Part shown: positions 23,066 through 38,139 of the stretch, piece by piece
Layout: every line of letters begins with the position of its first letter
How positions within the stretch are numbered: the first letter of the stretch is position 1
NCBI GenBank assembly: GCA_013399115.1
Contig: VXAA01000859.1
Span: 592,430-656,429, forward strand
Reading direction: 5' to 3'
From: Anseranas semipalmata
Lineage: Eukaryota; Chordata; Aves; Anseriformes; Anseranatidae
Length of the DNA stretch: 64,000 nt
Position numbers and translations under genes: made by a program
The notes under the pieces: generated by a model
The model's database searches: none
Told to the model about the DNA's origin: nothing
Seen by the model: only the letters and a program-made list of their open reading frames with translations

Positions 23066-26000
23066 GTAGAGATTAGAAATAAACACACACTCCCATAAAG
23101 ATTTCAGTTTCATGACATGAGGATCCCAACTAAAACAGCTGTGGTATTTATGATGGGCAAGCAAGGGGGAAAAAAAAAATCCTGTCTTCCATTTTCATTT
23201 TATTACACTTCACTGAGTCTCCAAATTGTGTTTCAGAGTTGCAATTCAAATGATAAGCACAGAAAAGTAAAGGTAAAAGCCAGAAGAAGCAGTACTAGTG
23301 TCAACTACATATTATTCTTTTCTAGATGTTATTTCTAGTAATGAACCAATCTGTTTTCCTCCAGTTCAACGAATACAACTATACAGACATTCTCTCCCTC
23401 CCTCACACACTTTTTTCTGGGAATGATTTCTATAGTAGGTTTGCTATGAAATGACTGGTGCTGAATTCTTAGCTTTTTATTACACATGCTTCTTTCCATA
23501 TGACATAAGAATTTCTTCTACCACAATTGGAGTGACTTTTCCAGAATTTTCTATATACAGAAGCAGATTCTAACTTTTGCTAAATCTGTCTGTTACCAAA
23601 TCCCTACTGAATTTTAATGCAGAGTAATTTGAGTAATCTTTATCCTGCAGTAACTTTTTCATTACTCTGAGCTCTTATGCACCTAAATTAACCAATATAA
23701 TTTGGATTTATGTAAAGCCTTTCTTCACTAGGTACCCAGAGATTATACAGTTCTTAGTCAGGAAAACATGAACTAAGTGTTAAACTGAACAACTGGGATT
23801 CAGCCTAACAACTGCTCCTTGCTGTCTGTTTAAATTAGGCTGCAACGTATTTTTTAGGAAATGCAAACATGATATGAAATACAGATAGAAGTTCCAAAAG
23901 CGTGAATTTCTACCAGAAGTACCTGAGCAAGCTGTCATATCCACGTGGAACTATAATCCAGCTTTATAGGAGGAATACAGCTATGCTATCACCATGCTGC
24001 ACTGAAGTCACCCATTGCTCGAGGATGACAATACTGCTTCCAGTGCTAGCTCAGGTGCGGTCATTGAGATACCCAGAGTCCACATGGCAGGTTGTAACCT
24101 GTCATCATCCATTGTTCCCTTATATAGCCCTTTTGTACTAGGTTAATGATAAATTAAAAGAAACCAAAACCAGAAGCAGAAGCAAACTTTTCCTCCCCAC
24201 CAAAGCTCAGGTAAATTCTCCATGAGAACTCATGCCCGCTCTGCACTAGACTGTCGCACAGCTGAAGAAATGGATAAAGTCTGTGCTGCAGAGCTGATTT
24301 CAAAAGACTTCTTGTCTTGGTATAAAACAAAGCACAACTATATACAAATATTGGAAACAGTAAAGAAGCTTCCACTTGAGCTAAATGACAAAAATCTCTG
24401 AAGCTCTTTGTCTTTACAAAGCAAATGTTTAAGTTAACTTTTTATGGTAGTTTCTAATTTAAACTTTTTTTTTTTTTTTTTCAAAACTACAGATTACAAA
24501 AGCATTGTTAAACATTCAGATTCCCTGTTTTTTCCTCCCCTTTCACTAAGCTTTTGAATGCTGTAGAGCTGTGCAATTGTTAGAGCCTTTTCTCTCACTC
24601 TTTTTCCAACTCTTCCAACACTGTATTAGCCAGATCAGATATTTCAAAACCTACAAAGTGGAGATAGTTGTTTTACCAGTCAAAACCTACTTGTGAAAGT
24701 AGCAGAATTAACCTACAGATGTATGTGGTTTTCGAAGATTAAAATATATATGTAATTAAAGTGTATGTTATGAAGACGGTGGTTTATAATCAGAATAAAT
24801 TGATTTGCGAGTCTGAAGTAGAGCAAGAAGCAATTATTGTACTTGGCATCTGACTTACTCATTTAACATAGAGCTCTATACCAGGAATTGTAGTTACATG
24901 TTGCTGAGACTTTTGGTGATGGTAACTTGATCTTAAAAGCTTCTCTTTAGCTCTTCCAGGTCAATACATTCTTTTGAAAAGAAAAGATCAGCAAAACTGG
25001 GTGGTTACAAACCTCACTCAAATGTAAAGAAGGAACCTTCATAGACAACACACCAAGACTATAAAATTAAAGAATGAACTCTAGCTAAATAAAGTAATGG
25101 TTCTCCAGTGGAAGGACAAAACACAATTAGAATTCACATACTTATTTCAAGATCAATATTTTTCTACTGATTTGCTGAGGAGGCTTTTATGAAATTTAAG
25201 CATAGTTCACTTTTAAATACTCTTACCGCCAAAGGGTATGGTAGGCTGTATTAATTCCTTTCCTTTTATAAATCAATAATTAGATTGCCGATTTGCTTAA
25301 AGTGCTTTGGAAAAAAAGGAAGGAAGATGGAAGCTATATTTTACCATTCTACAGCATGTGTTGAAAGGTTCAGTAACTCATACCATCACAGTTAACGAAG
25401 ATCATGACACTCAGAGACAAACTGGACAGGAATCAAAACCAAATATGAACCATTTTCCTCTCAAGTTAAATATTTTATATATATATATATATATATATAA
25501 AATCAAGGCTGACCAAGACAGATGACACCCAGAGCTAAATAAACTTCTGAGATTAACACCATCTTCCCAGCATAACTTGTGCACCATGAGGGTAGAGATA
25601 CAAGCCTGGAAACTGCAGCAAGGAGAAGACTATAGCTTGAGTGTTAAAGTGATACCAGTACAACTTTTGTTAGCTAGAGGTGGAGGAGAAATGAGGGTAG
25701 GATGGGAGGGAAAAAATTACCCAGCCACCATACAGACTACAAGGTGTGTCTTTACATGATACTGCCAGCACCATCCAGCCCTGTTGACTACAAGAGTATC
25801 CAAAACAAAATATTCTACAGCATCAGCAGGAGTGAATTTTCTCAGGGATGAGGACCAAGGCTTAGAGAAACAGTACAGATTGTGGAAGATGTAAAAGCCT
25901 GTGCTTGTGGATGGATAACCAGAAGAGACATAGGGCTCATACAAATAGACACAAGTTGTGCAGAGAGGATTAAAATCCACTGGGATATTTGGAGGAATCC

Positions 26001-29000
26001 TTTAGAATATTTGTTAGCATCAAGCTCCCTAGGGTTGGCTGACTCCTTGGAAAATTCCTAAGGAAAATGATATTATCTGTACTGTCTTAGAAAGATTTAA
26101 TAAGTGAAGATACACTCCTTCGAGATCACTTCATTCCCTTCTGAAAGAGAATAAGACACAAATGGGTATTGGAAAGAAAGAAAAAGACATTTTTTTTTCT
26201 TGCAATCAGTTAGTCATTGTAGTAATAGAACATCTGTGGCCAACAAGTACCTAGTTTGTCTTACCACTTGTCTTATCCTTAAAGACAAAAATCAGGAATC
26301 ACCACAATCTAATTCTACTGTGCTACCTTGTGATATTTTCTTGTATCTTGTTCTGTAAGATAACTTCAGGAAATCATACTATTTTCTTTCTTATTCTTGT
26401 ACTGAAACCTTAAAGAATTTGTCACAACTCTTTAATCCTTCTTACTTCCTAAGGTGTATCCAAGGCAGTCTAGTTGATTAGCTTGACTACTACATTCACT
26501 CTAACTTACTTTAATTTAAAATGGACACATCTTTACTTTTTAAAGTAAAACAGGAAAAAGACCATTCCTTAACCTTGCAGAAAGACCTGAGCAAGTAAAA
26601 AACAAACCAAAACAAAAAACTGTCTTTTCAGAAACAGCAGAAAATTTCAGCATGAACCATACAGTAAATGTCTCAATTTCTGAAGCATACATTTTACTTG
26701 AGGTTTTTGTTTCAAGAATTGAGGGTTATTAAATCATAATGTTTAACTGAGTTCAGAAAATTCCAAGGGGGTGGAGGGAAAGATGTTAGGAGGCTGGGAC
26801 AGACCAATGAGTGTGATAAACTCATGGCATAAGAGAGGAAAATAATAATAATAAAAAAAAGTGTTTGTGGAAAAAGTAGAAAGAACCATAAAGGAATACT
26901 TGGAATACTTCAAGTTAGCTCTTTGTACCAAAGCTAAGATTGCCAACTTTTTAACTAGGTTCCACTATCAAAAAATTAAAATGAGGATACTGTCCTGATA
27001 AAAAACAACATGAGTATTGAAGTTTTCCTGAGAATAACAAATTTTGTACTCCAAATTAATTCTGAAAAAGAACAGTGGAATGATTTGCTGGTTGAAGGAT
27101 AACAAGAGTAAGGCAGAGAAAAACTGTTTTGTATTAATGATTTACATGATTAACACATTTGCAATATCCAAGCTCCACGTTAACTAATACATTATTAATA
27201 CCTGAAAAAAATTGTGTATTAACACACAATAATTCAGAAAAACAACAACATATGTTTGTATCAAGACAATCAAGCCAATAATATTGTTCATCCATTCATT
27301 AGTGATCAAAAAATAATTACAATTCACAAGAGTGCAAGCTTAATACTCTGTGCCTGTAATCTACATGAGCAAACATACTCATTCCTTCTGAAAGATCCTG
27401 TCACTGCAGACACTGCCTTGACATAGGGGTCTTTTGTCCTATGTCAGCTGGTCCCAGCCAACCCTCAAAAAAGTGATTTGAATAAAAGAAGCTCAAGTCA
27501 ATCACAGATGCCAGGGAAGTGTCTTTTATGATCCACCACTGTGTGCTCTGGACCCTTTCCTCTAGTCCACCATTTCCAAATAAGTTTTGATACAACAGGA
27601 GGAAGTTACGACTTCGATTCTCCTATTACTCACGGAGATTAAGCCTTCTGGGAATACGTAGATGCCCCAGAATTGTTCTAATTGGTGGGCTGGAGCACAG
27701 TCTGATGCTAGAGAGTCTCTCACATGTTATGCAAGAACCATGAGTGCTCCCCTCCCGTCTGACTAGCACATTCTGGGTTGCAGATCCCTGCAGCTTCCTT
27801 GCATTACAGCCGCAAGCAAGCAAATAATGCCTAACCTCTGCTGGCAGATAGCTGCATAAACAAAACACCAGTTTGTAATAAGCAGCAGCTTTGTGAAAGG
27901 AGAGAGAACAGTAGTTGCGGAAATTGATAATTTTGCAGGTTTTGTTTAGGAAGGAGGCACCATCCACAGCTTAGTTTTAATCTGCTTTAGAGAAAAAACT
28001 GTATTGCTTTTGGCATCAGATAAATACAAAAAGGAGACTGAGGAGATTAATTAGTTTTAGTTTACTGAATGCCCTTCATTATTATTGTTGGAAAAATGCA
28101 CTTAGGCAGCTAATAAGGAAAGTATTTTAACTCTAATGGACATAAACATTGTATTAGGTTTTGGCATCAGAAAATGGAAGCAGAGTTGTCTTAAGGCTGG
28201 CTGGCATATTAAATACTATCTCCTATTCTTCCACATTATAAATGTTAATTGAACAACAAAAGACATCAATGTACCAGGGAAGTTCTTCTCAAGTATTAGC
28301 AACTTTCCCTGGTGACCCTACAATACTGGATAGGTGAACAGCTGCTCAGGAGTGCAACCATTATGAATTTTATTCCACTTAATAGCAGATGCAGGAAATG
28401 GAAGGTTATATTACAGATCAATACACAGGCTAAGGGAACCTGACAACCTCTGGTTAGAATCAGAAAAATAGATGGCATTAATTAATTCACCAAGTTGTTG
28501 AAAAAAAATTTTTTTTTTTTTTTTTGCAATTGAGACAGACTAGAAATGCTCTGCTCTGAAATACAATATTGATTAATGTGAAAAGCAGCCTCATTTATAA
28601 GTATCCCTTCACTGTAGAACTATTATATTTAAGAAGCCACTTAAAGAAATCTTGACTATTTTCTTTTGATCCTCAAACTTCTAGGTGATGTGGTTGTACC
28701 TGGTTATATTGAATATATTTCCTATTTTAACAACAATCACTCTAGAATGACAATTAATTTTTAAAAATATGTCATTGCACTTGCAATTATGCTCATATAT
28801 TTACACTCCCCTAACCCTGAAACTCTAACCTTAAACATCAACAGCGTGTGAGAAACCAGAGTTACAAGCCCCATTCATAATTGGAGTTTTTCAAACTTAT
28901 CACTTAACCAGAGTTATACAGTAAAAGCGTGGCACGCCAACATAGCACTAGTAGGCAGCTTTAGCCTCTGGATTCATTCATATGATATCAGATGGAAAAG

Positions 29001-29577
29001 GTTATTTCTATAACAGGTTAGCACACAAACTCCAGAGTACTGCACAAAGGATGCTGAAAAAGGCTCACATGCACAACAGTTTATTAGCAGGGTCTATTGC
29101 TGATGGCATATATTGAGTTTAAAAGTGAAAGTTACTTTTGGGGAAAAAATTCAAATGCAGGGAAGCAGAGGAAGTACATTTGATGGGATGTAGCTGGAGT
29201 ATCTTTGAGGAGGGGCACCTGCTGCATAGCTAGTTGATGGTAAGATCTGTGCAGGCAAGTTACTGGGTCTCCTACTGCAAAACAAAAGCTGTTATCAAGG
29301 GGTAGAAAAAAGGCTAAAAAGGGGTGATTTGCACACCAGTTGCGGTCACTTCCTTTGAGAATTTGCCAGAACAGCAATATCAGAGTTTGCATCTGTAAGG
29401 CCATGGGAGCAACAGCATGAGAACACCAACAAGAAAATACAGCGCCTTTGCCGCATTGAGGATTTGGGGTACTTAGGTCACTGCTTTTATTTGGGAAAAC
29501 AAAAAGGGAAAAGCTGAAGTGTTTAGACAGTGTAAGAGAAAACGTCATCTCACAACATCATCACCTACTTTGACAGA
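23066..29577. other. non-coding, AT-rich
   Basis: No gene recognised. It contains T17 at 24465-24481, an A8T17 stretch at 28501-28525, and the (TA)n tract listed separately. The largest frame is a 138-codon ATG frame on the minus strand (29132-29548). It has no recognisable domain, is cysteine- and phenylalanine-rich, and is treated as chance. Confidence 0.6.
25472..25503. repeat. (TA)n tract forming a 32-bp perfect palindrome
   Basis: The TA run is flanked by ATTTTA on the left and TAAAAT on the right, so the whole 32 bp is perfectly self-complementary. It could extrude as a cruciform and is likely length-variable. Confidence 0.92.
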
Positions 29578-29605
29578 AACACACACAAACATGTGTGTGT
29601 ATGTG

Positions 29606-29656
<51 letters not shown>
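29578..29656. repeat. compound (AC)/(TG)/(TA)/(AC)/(TA) microsatellite
   Basis: Blocks in order: AC-rich, TG with one interruption, TA, AC (about 11 units), TA. The TG and later AC blocks are complementary across the TA centre, so the tract can fold into one long hairpin. Confidence 0.95.
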
Positions 29657-32600
29657 TCCCATTCCTCATTATTCACCTTAATAAATGAAGTCTAAGCTTC
29701 TATTTCACTGAAAGCTCCTAGTGCTTGTTCCTACAGCACTTCTCATCTTTGCCTCCAGACCTTCCCACAGTACAGGGGAATCTTCTGCATAACTAGTTTT
29801 TAGCTACCAGGAGGCACCTGATGGCAGGGGTAACTCCGGAAGATTGCTCTTAATCTCTGTGCAGCATTTGACACCCACGTGTAAAAAGCCTACCCAGAAA
29901 AACAATGAGCTAGGGAGGTCAGGAAAGTGAAAGGGCTCACTCATTAAGCTTGTTCTTGATGAGAGTTGTCCCTCAAGTCACTACTGAACCATCTTTCCAA
30001 GGGAAATGAGGACCAATCCCATCTCCTGTGTCCCGGTGAACACGGATAAATACCATTAGTTCCAGTGGATAAGCAGCCTCTCTACCTGATCAAACCAGTC
30101 CCAAGCTGGGGCAGCCGGCCTTAATGGATAATGACAAGACACAAACCTAGCAAAGGGGAAATAGCATGAGTCATTCTGACTCGATCTTTGTGATGTACTT
30201 CGGGAATTCTCTGTATGCATTATCAAAGACAGATCTAAATACAAACAACACCATTAATTCACTGGTACAATGTCATTCTGAGAAAATCAGCAGAAATTCT
30301 GTATGTACAGCTCATACTGAAATAAGGGACATGAAATCATTGGCTCCTTAATACACACCCTTCACACTCTGCTTACTGGCTCTTACATTTTCCTTTCTTG
30401 CAGCAGTGGCTAAAACTAGTTCTCAAACGGCAGAACACAAAGCCAAAAAGAGCTCCATGACTAGACACATCCACATAGGCTTGCTTTCTGCATCTCACTC
30501 CACCAGCATGAGCAGCCAAGATTTCTCATCTACCTTCTCCTGAACACCAGAGCCAGACAAAAGCTCCCCTGATCAGCACTTCCACTGTCCTTCTCCAGAC
30601 ATACTAGGGAAGGATACGAAGTGGGCAGGTCAGAGCATCCTCAACACTTTGTCCACATATTTGACATTTGTTCCTCTACTCATATTTTTGTCCTGTTCAC
30701 TCACAGTGGTACCTATTCACAGCCTGAAAAGGACACATCTGTAATGTCTTCTCTTCCAGGACAACCACCGCTCACAACTATCTACAATTCACTGACAAAG
30801 CCTGGTGCATCTTCTCTTGCATCATCTTCTTGTCACTGAGACTATCATTTTAACCCGTCAGCTCTTTTCCTATTGCCATCTTTAGTTCACGTATTCCACA
30901 TAGCATTTGCCCCACAAATATAGCTAGCCCACAGACTATTTACTCTTCTCTCCACTATATGACTCCCTGGCCTCCAAGTTTCCTTTCTCCTGCGCTCTCC
31001 TCCTCTCTCCCATAATCCTGTCTTGTCGTGGATTTACTTTTAGGTCTTAGAGATTACCAATACTAAAAAATCTTGTGGACTGTCACCTTAATGTGGACGT
31101 GTTTGCTGTATGTTATTTGTGCCATATTTTTTTGAAGGGGGGTTGCTTTTGTCCACCACTATTAGAAATATTGTGCATATGTGAAGGAAACATCACTCTC
31201 AGAATAAAGGTGGGGCAGGTACCTGCTAAAGTGGAGGACTGGCTCAGAAACCAGGAAGAGGAGAATGCATGCCCTTTAAATCCTCCTGGTAGAGAAGAAT
31301 CATTTGCAGCTGAATACCACCCAGGTGTTCCCACCTCACACATACATAAAAATATAATCGAAACCTAGAAACAAAGCACAGAAATGACAGGCTAGATGTG
31401 ATTCCTGGCTGACCATTATTATAAACTCCAGAAGTAGTTCTGTTGTATTGATCTCCTCTGTATGAGCATCCTACTAGGAAATTGTTCCAGCACTCTCTTG
31501 GGGATGAGCAGCAGGATGACCATCCAATTAAAATTCATGGATAGTATTCCCAAAAGCCTGGCACATTAATATCCTGTAACTGTTAAGCAGCAGATACTGC
31601 ATCTGGAAGAAGCCATACAACAGTCCTTCCATAACCATAAGTTTCCTGTAATTTTGGTCAGGTTTTCCAGGCTTGCCTTTGATTTTATCAGGAGCCATCT
31701 GGTAATTGTCTTTTCAAGCTACATTTTTATTTAGATAAGGGGTTTTTAATGTTATTGTTACTGCCTGTAGTCCAAGATGACTCACAGTCACCCTAGTAGA
31801 AGAATTCCTGTAGAAATGGCTGAGGGCTTCAAGCACCTCTATATTGTTTTACCAACTGCTGAAATTTGCGTCAGCCACTTTTCTTCTTGAGCTCCATTCT
31901 ATTGCAAGTCTACTGCTGGTCTTTGGAGTCCTTTCTGAGAAACTCCTAGCAAAGATACTCTCTTCCAGCCATATAGTGTACTAGTATATGGATTTGTTCT
32001 TGAAACCAGTTAGTTCCAGTACAACAGCATTAACTACAAATTTGGAGGATGTGTCAGTAGGAAATGCATTCATCCAAAATAATCATCACTGGCACCTTAG
32101 TATCCCTGCCTTCAACAAGCTACAAGTTATCACTTCGTATTCCCCAACACATAGTTAACTGCCCCGTAGGTCAGAAACTGACTTTCCCAGCAGAACAAAC
32201 TCTCCTGACTTACTGTGAGATGGGACAACTATTCCCATCAACTGACAACCCAGGAAGGGATGCAACTTCCTGGACAGTATTACAGCTTTCAGCACAGTGC
32301 TATTTTAAATCTGCAACATAGCATAGATTAGAATAAGCGGTTTTGATACAGTAGTCTCTCGGAAAGTGACAATAGTATACCATTTACCTTCCTTTTATGG
32401 CTGTTTTGGTCTGGCCTTCCATGAGACCTGAATCAGTCTGCTTATGCTCAGTTTGTGACCACATTACTATGTATTTTCTGTAATTAAAGTAAAAATTAGG
32501 AGTGACTGACTGAATCCCTTCAAGTGAATCCATGAAGTACATACATTAAACACAATTCTCACAGCTTATCTTGTATGATGCTACATATGTCACAGTGATA

Positions 32601-35600
32601 AACATGTGATAAGTTGAAAAGCTATGTAATTTATTTTTCATCCTCTTTTGTCTACCACAACTGCTTTCTGCCCTCTACAGTGTTTCCCACAGGTGTCTTA
32701 ACTATTTTATACCCTTAAGCAACTTAAAACAGCTGCACACTTTAAAGAATAATAATCAAGTCCCCAAACTGCATTTCCTCCATCTACTCTCAAAAGTGGC
32801 TTCCTTCCAAACAGTACCCCAGACCTCTGACAGATGAAATTCCTTCATCGAACAGCAACATGGTTTTGTCAGCCTACCAGTTAGCTAGGTACCATATTTT
32901 AAGCCACAGAAATGTAAGCTTTGCTCTTTCATAGAGACAGAACACCCTGCTTCCCACGCTTTTGCTTTTAACCTGGAAAACACCCAGAATAATGGGATCA
33001 ATAAACCAGGACATTTTTTTTAATGTGTAAACTATAGTTTGTTCCTGTACGGTTCCCCGCAAGCCTTGCCCAGTTAGAGTAATGAACAACTGAAGGAAAA
33101 AAAAAAAAAAAAAACAGTTCCAGCTGTTCATAATATATTTCTCTCTCCAATACACATAATACATCGCACTGTAGCACTCTGCTGAACAGAGTGACATGCT
33201 GTTGACACCTACAGCTGTAACTCACTTGTGCCCAGGTCGCACTACAGAGCAATGCAGTGTATGTCAAGTCTTCAAGACCACTCTGTAATCTCCCTGTTTA
33301 ACAGAAATTATAATTGTTTTCATCTATTTCAAATATCAATGCAGAGAAATTTTTAAAATATTGAACAGGATAACTGTGATGATATAACCCCCTTGAATAT
33401 TGCCTTAATCATTAGGAGAAAAAAAAATGTGGAGAAAGACCTAAGCAGTAGCAATTATCGGTGGGAATTAATAAGAAGCCCAAGTTGCAATATTCAAGCC
33501 TGGTGAGCCTCTCATGCAAAGCTATGTTACATATTGCAGGAAAGAAGATTAGAAAGGAGAGAAATCCTTCTATGCCTCTCTCTGGCTGCTGATGCACACA
33601 GAGCGACTTTTAAACTAGATGTTCTAGGGAATATTTCATCCCCTTCTTTTCCTTAAACATTTCTATATGTTTCTCACTTCCAAAGGGAAAAAAATCTAGT
33701 AGTGGCAATAGAGCATACCAATGGCATTAAATAAACTTTTAAGTTGGTCTTCAGCTCATAGGCTACCAAAGGTCTCCAAATTGCTCTGATAACAGGGGTT
33801 CCTCAGCTTTGGATGGAACCTCAGGTTCTTTCTCTTCTTCTCTTCCTCTTATTTTCTACCTCCTACTTAGCTCTATGCTGGTTTCCAAGTGCTGTGCTTT
33901 TTTTGCGCCTTTTTTTTTTTTTTTTTTTTTGAAAACATGCTTTGTATTTTCAGTCTCTCCTTCAAACAGATGTTTTTGCTTTCTGTGTTGGTCTGTGCTT
34001 TGCTCAAGTACTGAAGAGCAGCTTCATTCCTTTGAGAAGGACAATATCCTACCAGTTGCTGAAGCAGTCAGAGAACAGGATTACTCTTACTCACTTAACT
34101 GGGACCTATTAAACATACTGCCTTTGATCTAGTAACACAGCACAGGCAAATGACATTTCACCTACATTTATTTTCAGTCGATACACACCTTCTCTGTGAT
34201 GGACCACAGTCCTCACCTCTACCTCTCTCTTGCATCTCCCCAGCTCTGGAGGATTTGGAACTTTTAGCTGCAGACTCGCTTTTGCTCAGCTCATTGCCCT
34301 TTGTTTTACACCTCTGTGTTAAAATACCCTCTACCGGTTTTACCTAGACTCCTGATATCAGTGCTTATGAAAGAAGAGAAGCCTAAGCCCACATTTATAC
34401 CTTGGAATAAGACTTTAATAAAGTAACTTTGGCTGCTGACCTACCTGTTAGAGGAAGGAGTGACATCCCCCTGCATGCTTGCCTGCAAACATGCCGTTTC
34501 CCAGACAACTCCATAAAGCGGGCTGGAGCCAAGCTTTCAGGCACAGCCAGGGCTTGTTGTCCAGCCCAAGACACTTACAGGGCCAGTTACCTTTGCAAAG
34601 AACAGATGCAATATACCACATAACACAAGAAAGCTGTACAGGAATAGCCACCTACATTTTCTTCAGCTCAGCACAGTTTAGCAGGAAATGAGAAGGTTTC
34701 TACAAGCCAAACAGTAATACCCTTACACAGACTTTGAGGTGGATATCAGCTGATCCTGGTTTTAAAGGCATACTCACATCCAGATGTACTATTTAAAATG
34801 GAAGATTAAAGGAGATAATTTGAACTAAATACCCCCAACACCTGCATGAATTTGATATTAAGCATTCTCACTGCTTACAAGTTTGGAGTGATCTTTACAC
34901 ATTAAATATGACCATTCAACAATGGCTGTCAATTTGGTTTGTAAGTAATGACAATTATATTCTTAACCATATGGAACTAATACGTTGTAGATCCATTGGT
35001 ATCATTTTGATATATACGGTAAATGACATTCACTGTAGCAATAAAGTATAAGCACACAAGAATTTCATTTCAGTACGTATGTTGCAATTTTCAATAGCTA
35101 AAGATTAAACTATGTACTAGAAGTGTGGTTTTGCACAACTTTATTGATTTAAACGGAAACCGTTTAATCAGACTGCAAGTTCTACTCGCTGAATTCTAAT
35201 TTTTTGCACTTTTCTTTCCCTATTCTAATTTTTCAGATTTTCTCCCTTTCAAAGTCAGTTTAATCTTGATCTTCAGCAAATGAATATTCTGCCTCTTCTT
35301 CAAATCCATTTAACATCTTCATTTAAAAGCCCATTTTACCAGAATTCTCTCTCATATTCTCCTTCTCTATTTCCCAGGGGAAATGTGATTATGTACATGA
35401 GAAACATAAGAATAAATATTTGCACCAGTTATCCTTCTACCCTAACACTTGTGTATAGAAGGGTGATTTATTAACCATTTTATTGAGATTAGCAACTATT
35501 TTTCATGCTCTTTTGGCCTTTTATTAGCAAAAGGCAACTTGAAGTGAAAAGCAATAAATATCAGAGGAGCTTATCCTCAGAAAAGTGATTGCAAATGCAT

Positions 35601-36481
35601 ATTCTAAAACAGAGGCAGGTAAAGAAGATGGCACATGCATCCTCACTGGGGCAAAGCTGCCCGTGCAGGAGATGGGACCCAGAGCTGCACTGGCTGAGCA
35701 GTCAGGCTTGGCTGTCCTTCTCCAGAGGTTTTTGACAAGTCTGGGCTTCAGACTTGAGGAAGCCAGGCCATGCAGTTTCTCCTACTTCAGTAATGTCAGC
35801 ACAGCAGCCTGGTTGGCCAGGCTCTGAACTCACTACAAAATAACTGCAGCTAAGAGCAAGCAAGGCCAGAGACATCTCATGCCACCATATCGCATTACAG
35901 CTGCAGTGCTGCGGGGGAGTTGGCACATCTGCCCTTTGCCTGGCATTGTTTATACTCCCTGTTGACCAGCACAACTATCTGGCCAGCATCCTTTATAATA
36001 TAAACGTATAAGAGATACAGAATAAGGTCAGTATCCATTCCTCCCACTTCCTGATCTGGTTGCCTTTCATCTGCTTCTGTAACTGCACATGCACATGGCT
36101 TGCCTTTACGTGCCTTCCCACCTCTGTGACCCATGCTTGTGTACACGACTGGGTATTTCAGAACCTGCTCGTCTTGCAGGTCTGCTGCTCACAACATGGG
36201 ATTCCTCTTTGCACTTCCTCCTCCTCATTCAACAGAGACCATCTTCTCCCTGCTCGCTTTCAACTTCCCTTTCCACCCTCTAGACCGGTGCTGGGGTGTG
36301 GTGGAAAAGACAGAAGTGAAAACTACATAACAAAACTCACATTTTGAGAGGTCTATTTTATTCTTATCCCTAATACAGCTTTGTTTTGTAAAACAAACTC
36401 TCGTTTGTTTTAGCTTCCTAAATGTCAACATAAGTTTCATATTTTTCCAGAGATGCTTTCCACTAAAATCTCTTACTGTCC

Positions 36482-36521
<40 letters not shown>

Positions 36522-38139
36522 ATATGGAGTAGGGATGGGGGAACAGAAATAGCAAAAAAATCCATAGGAATGCAACCTTCCTCACAACATTTGCTGATAC
36601 AGTGCCCTTTCATGAGCCAGGCAATTTAGACTGTTTTACTTAGACAACCATCTACCATGAAATTCAAAAATTTCAAGTGCTTAAGTGTTCCAGACTTAGG
36701 GCCTAAACTGAAATGTTTTAGTAAAGTCATTTATACAATCATCACTTTAGTTTCTTCTCTTTCAACACATTTGCTGAGGTTTTCAACAAACTTACAGAAT
36801 TAATCCTTTTTGTTTGTTTGTTTTGTAAACTTTTACCCTGTCTCATCGAAAACAAATGCTTGAGGTAAGACTGGAGAGTAAATTAAGTTTTCATGGCCCA
36901 GGCTCTCATTTTTCAAATTACTTCTGTTCTAGGAATTCTGTAAAGCTGGAATAAAATTTCTTTCCATCAATGATTTTAAAAACAAGACCAAAGTATCTGT
37001 CATTTGTTTCATTGTGTATGATACTTTAAAATCATAAATTGCAAAGATTTTCAAATTAATTTGCCCAAATACCTGTATTAATAAAGGAAAAACAAACCAA
37101 CTACCTGATGAAGTTTCGTGATATTTCAGATGCCTCTCTTTTCCTAAGGCTAAGTGCTACTCATTCTGCCGCTTTACTATTCTCTGCAGTCTTGGCATTC
37201 AGGGTACATTGCAAATCTATACGAAAGAAAGGAAAGGTAAACACGAAGCTATATGAGGAAGTCCTCAAATGACTGAATCCTTAGTTCCATACAGGTGATT
37301 GCACATGCTTAATCTATGCTTCTGAGACCAGCAGCTTGCACTGTCATGCTGTGTGATTAACTGGTTTATTTTCTTTTCATTTTGAGAACCTAAATGTTAG
37401 AGATGGATCAGGTCAGGACAAAAGCGTACAGAGTGAAGTGCACCTTTCACAACCAGAACTTTAATTTCTTTGGACTCCACTTCTGTATATTTTCCAACAG
37501 GGAAACAATACATTAAGCACCTGATTTCACCTTTCTCTCAGTGGGGTAAAAGTTTGTGAATTAGAAAGTGTAAAGTCTAAATGTTAAAAGGCCCCCATCA
37601 AATTCCACCTGCACTGCTGTGACAAGCATCACGTCAGGGCTGCCTGATTAAGCTCTCTTCTGAACTCATATTTCTTTTAGAAAATCCCCCATTTTATCAT
37701 GGGGTCCAGGTTTATTATGAACTTTAAGGTTCAGCAAGTGAAGGAAGAAAAAAAAAAGTGGTTTTCATGGTTTTTGTCTAAAAATGTAATTCAGTATATT
37801 TTATAATACGTGATCTAATTCTTAACTCTTTGCTGATTCAATATAGATTAGTGATAAGATTCCATCAAATACATTACTCTAAATCCCAGTAGAATAGCCA
37901 TTGCCATTTTCAGATTATATCACAAGTTATTATACATACACTGCTGCATTAATGAACTTCAGCAAGTATGATGTCATAAGGTTTTAGAGTCCAGACTGGA
38001 AGGTTTTGAAACATAAAACAGTACCAGAAGACAAAATGTGAAGATTAAACTTAAAGCGTAGAAGAGAGATTTTTGGATACATTTTACTAATATCACATTT
38101 TAGTCTTTTAGCATCATCGTATCCCAGCAATTTAAAAAA
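29657..38139. other. non-coding
   Basis: No gene recognised. It holds A18 at 33097-33114, T21 at 33910-33930 and the (TG)18 tract listed separately. A pyrimidine tract ending TTGCAG at about 30385-30404 resembles a splice acceptor, but no open frame with a matching donor or domain follows. A TTAAACGG-AAA-CCGTTTAA inverted repeat lies at 35149-35167. Confidence 0.6.
36483..36518. repeat. (TG)18 microsatellite
   Basis: Eighteen uninterrupted TG units. It can adopt Z-DNA and is probably polymorphic. Confidence 0.97.

Noticed and set aside
26105..26145. CTTCGAGATCACTTC..CCCTTCTGA, resembling a CR1/L3 3' tail
   Set aside because: Only about 30 bp agree and the upstream and terminal parts do not extend the match.
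26975..27000. TTAAAATGAGGATACTG, resembling the MIR hallmark
   Set aside because: No core upstream or 3' segment downstream supports it.
28809..28836. CCCTAACCCTGAAACTCTAACC, resembling telomeric repeat
   Set aside because: Fewer than two true CCCTAA units and no array.
29230..29275. GCTAGTTGATGG..AGGCAAGTTACT, resembling the MIR core
   Set aside because: The hallmark AAAATGGGGAT segment does not follow at the right distance, so the match is probably chance.
29132..29548. 138-codon ATG-started frame on the minus strand
   Set aside because: No recognisable domain, signal or repeat of known proteins, low-complexity hydrophobic and Cys/Phe-rich composition, and no promoter or splice context. 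A frame of this length is expected by chance in 64 kb.
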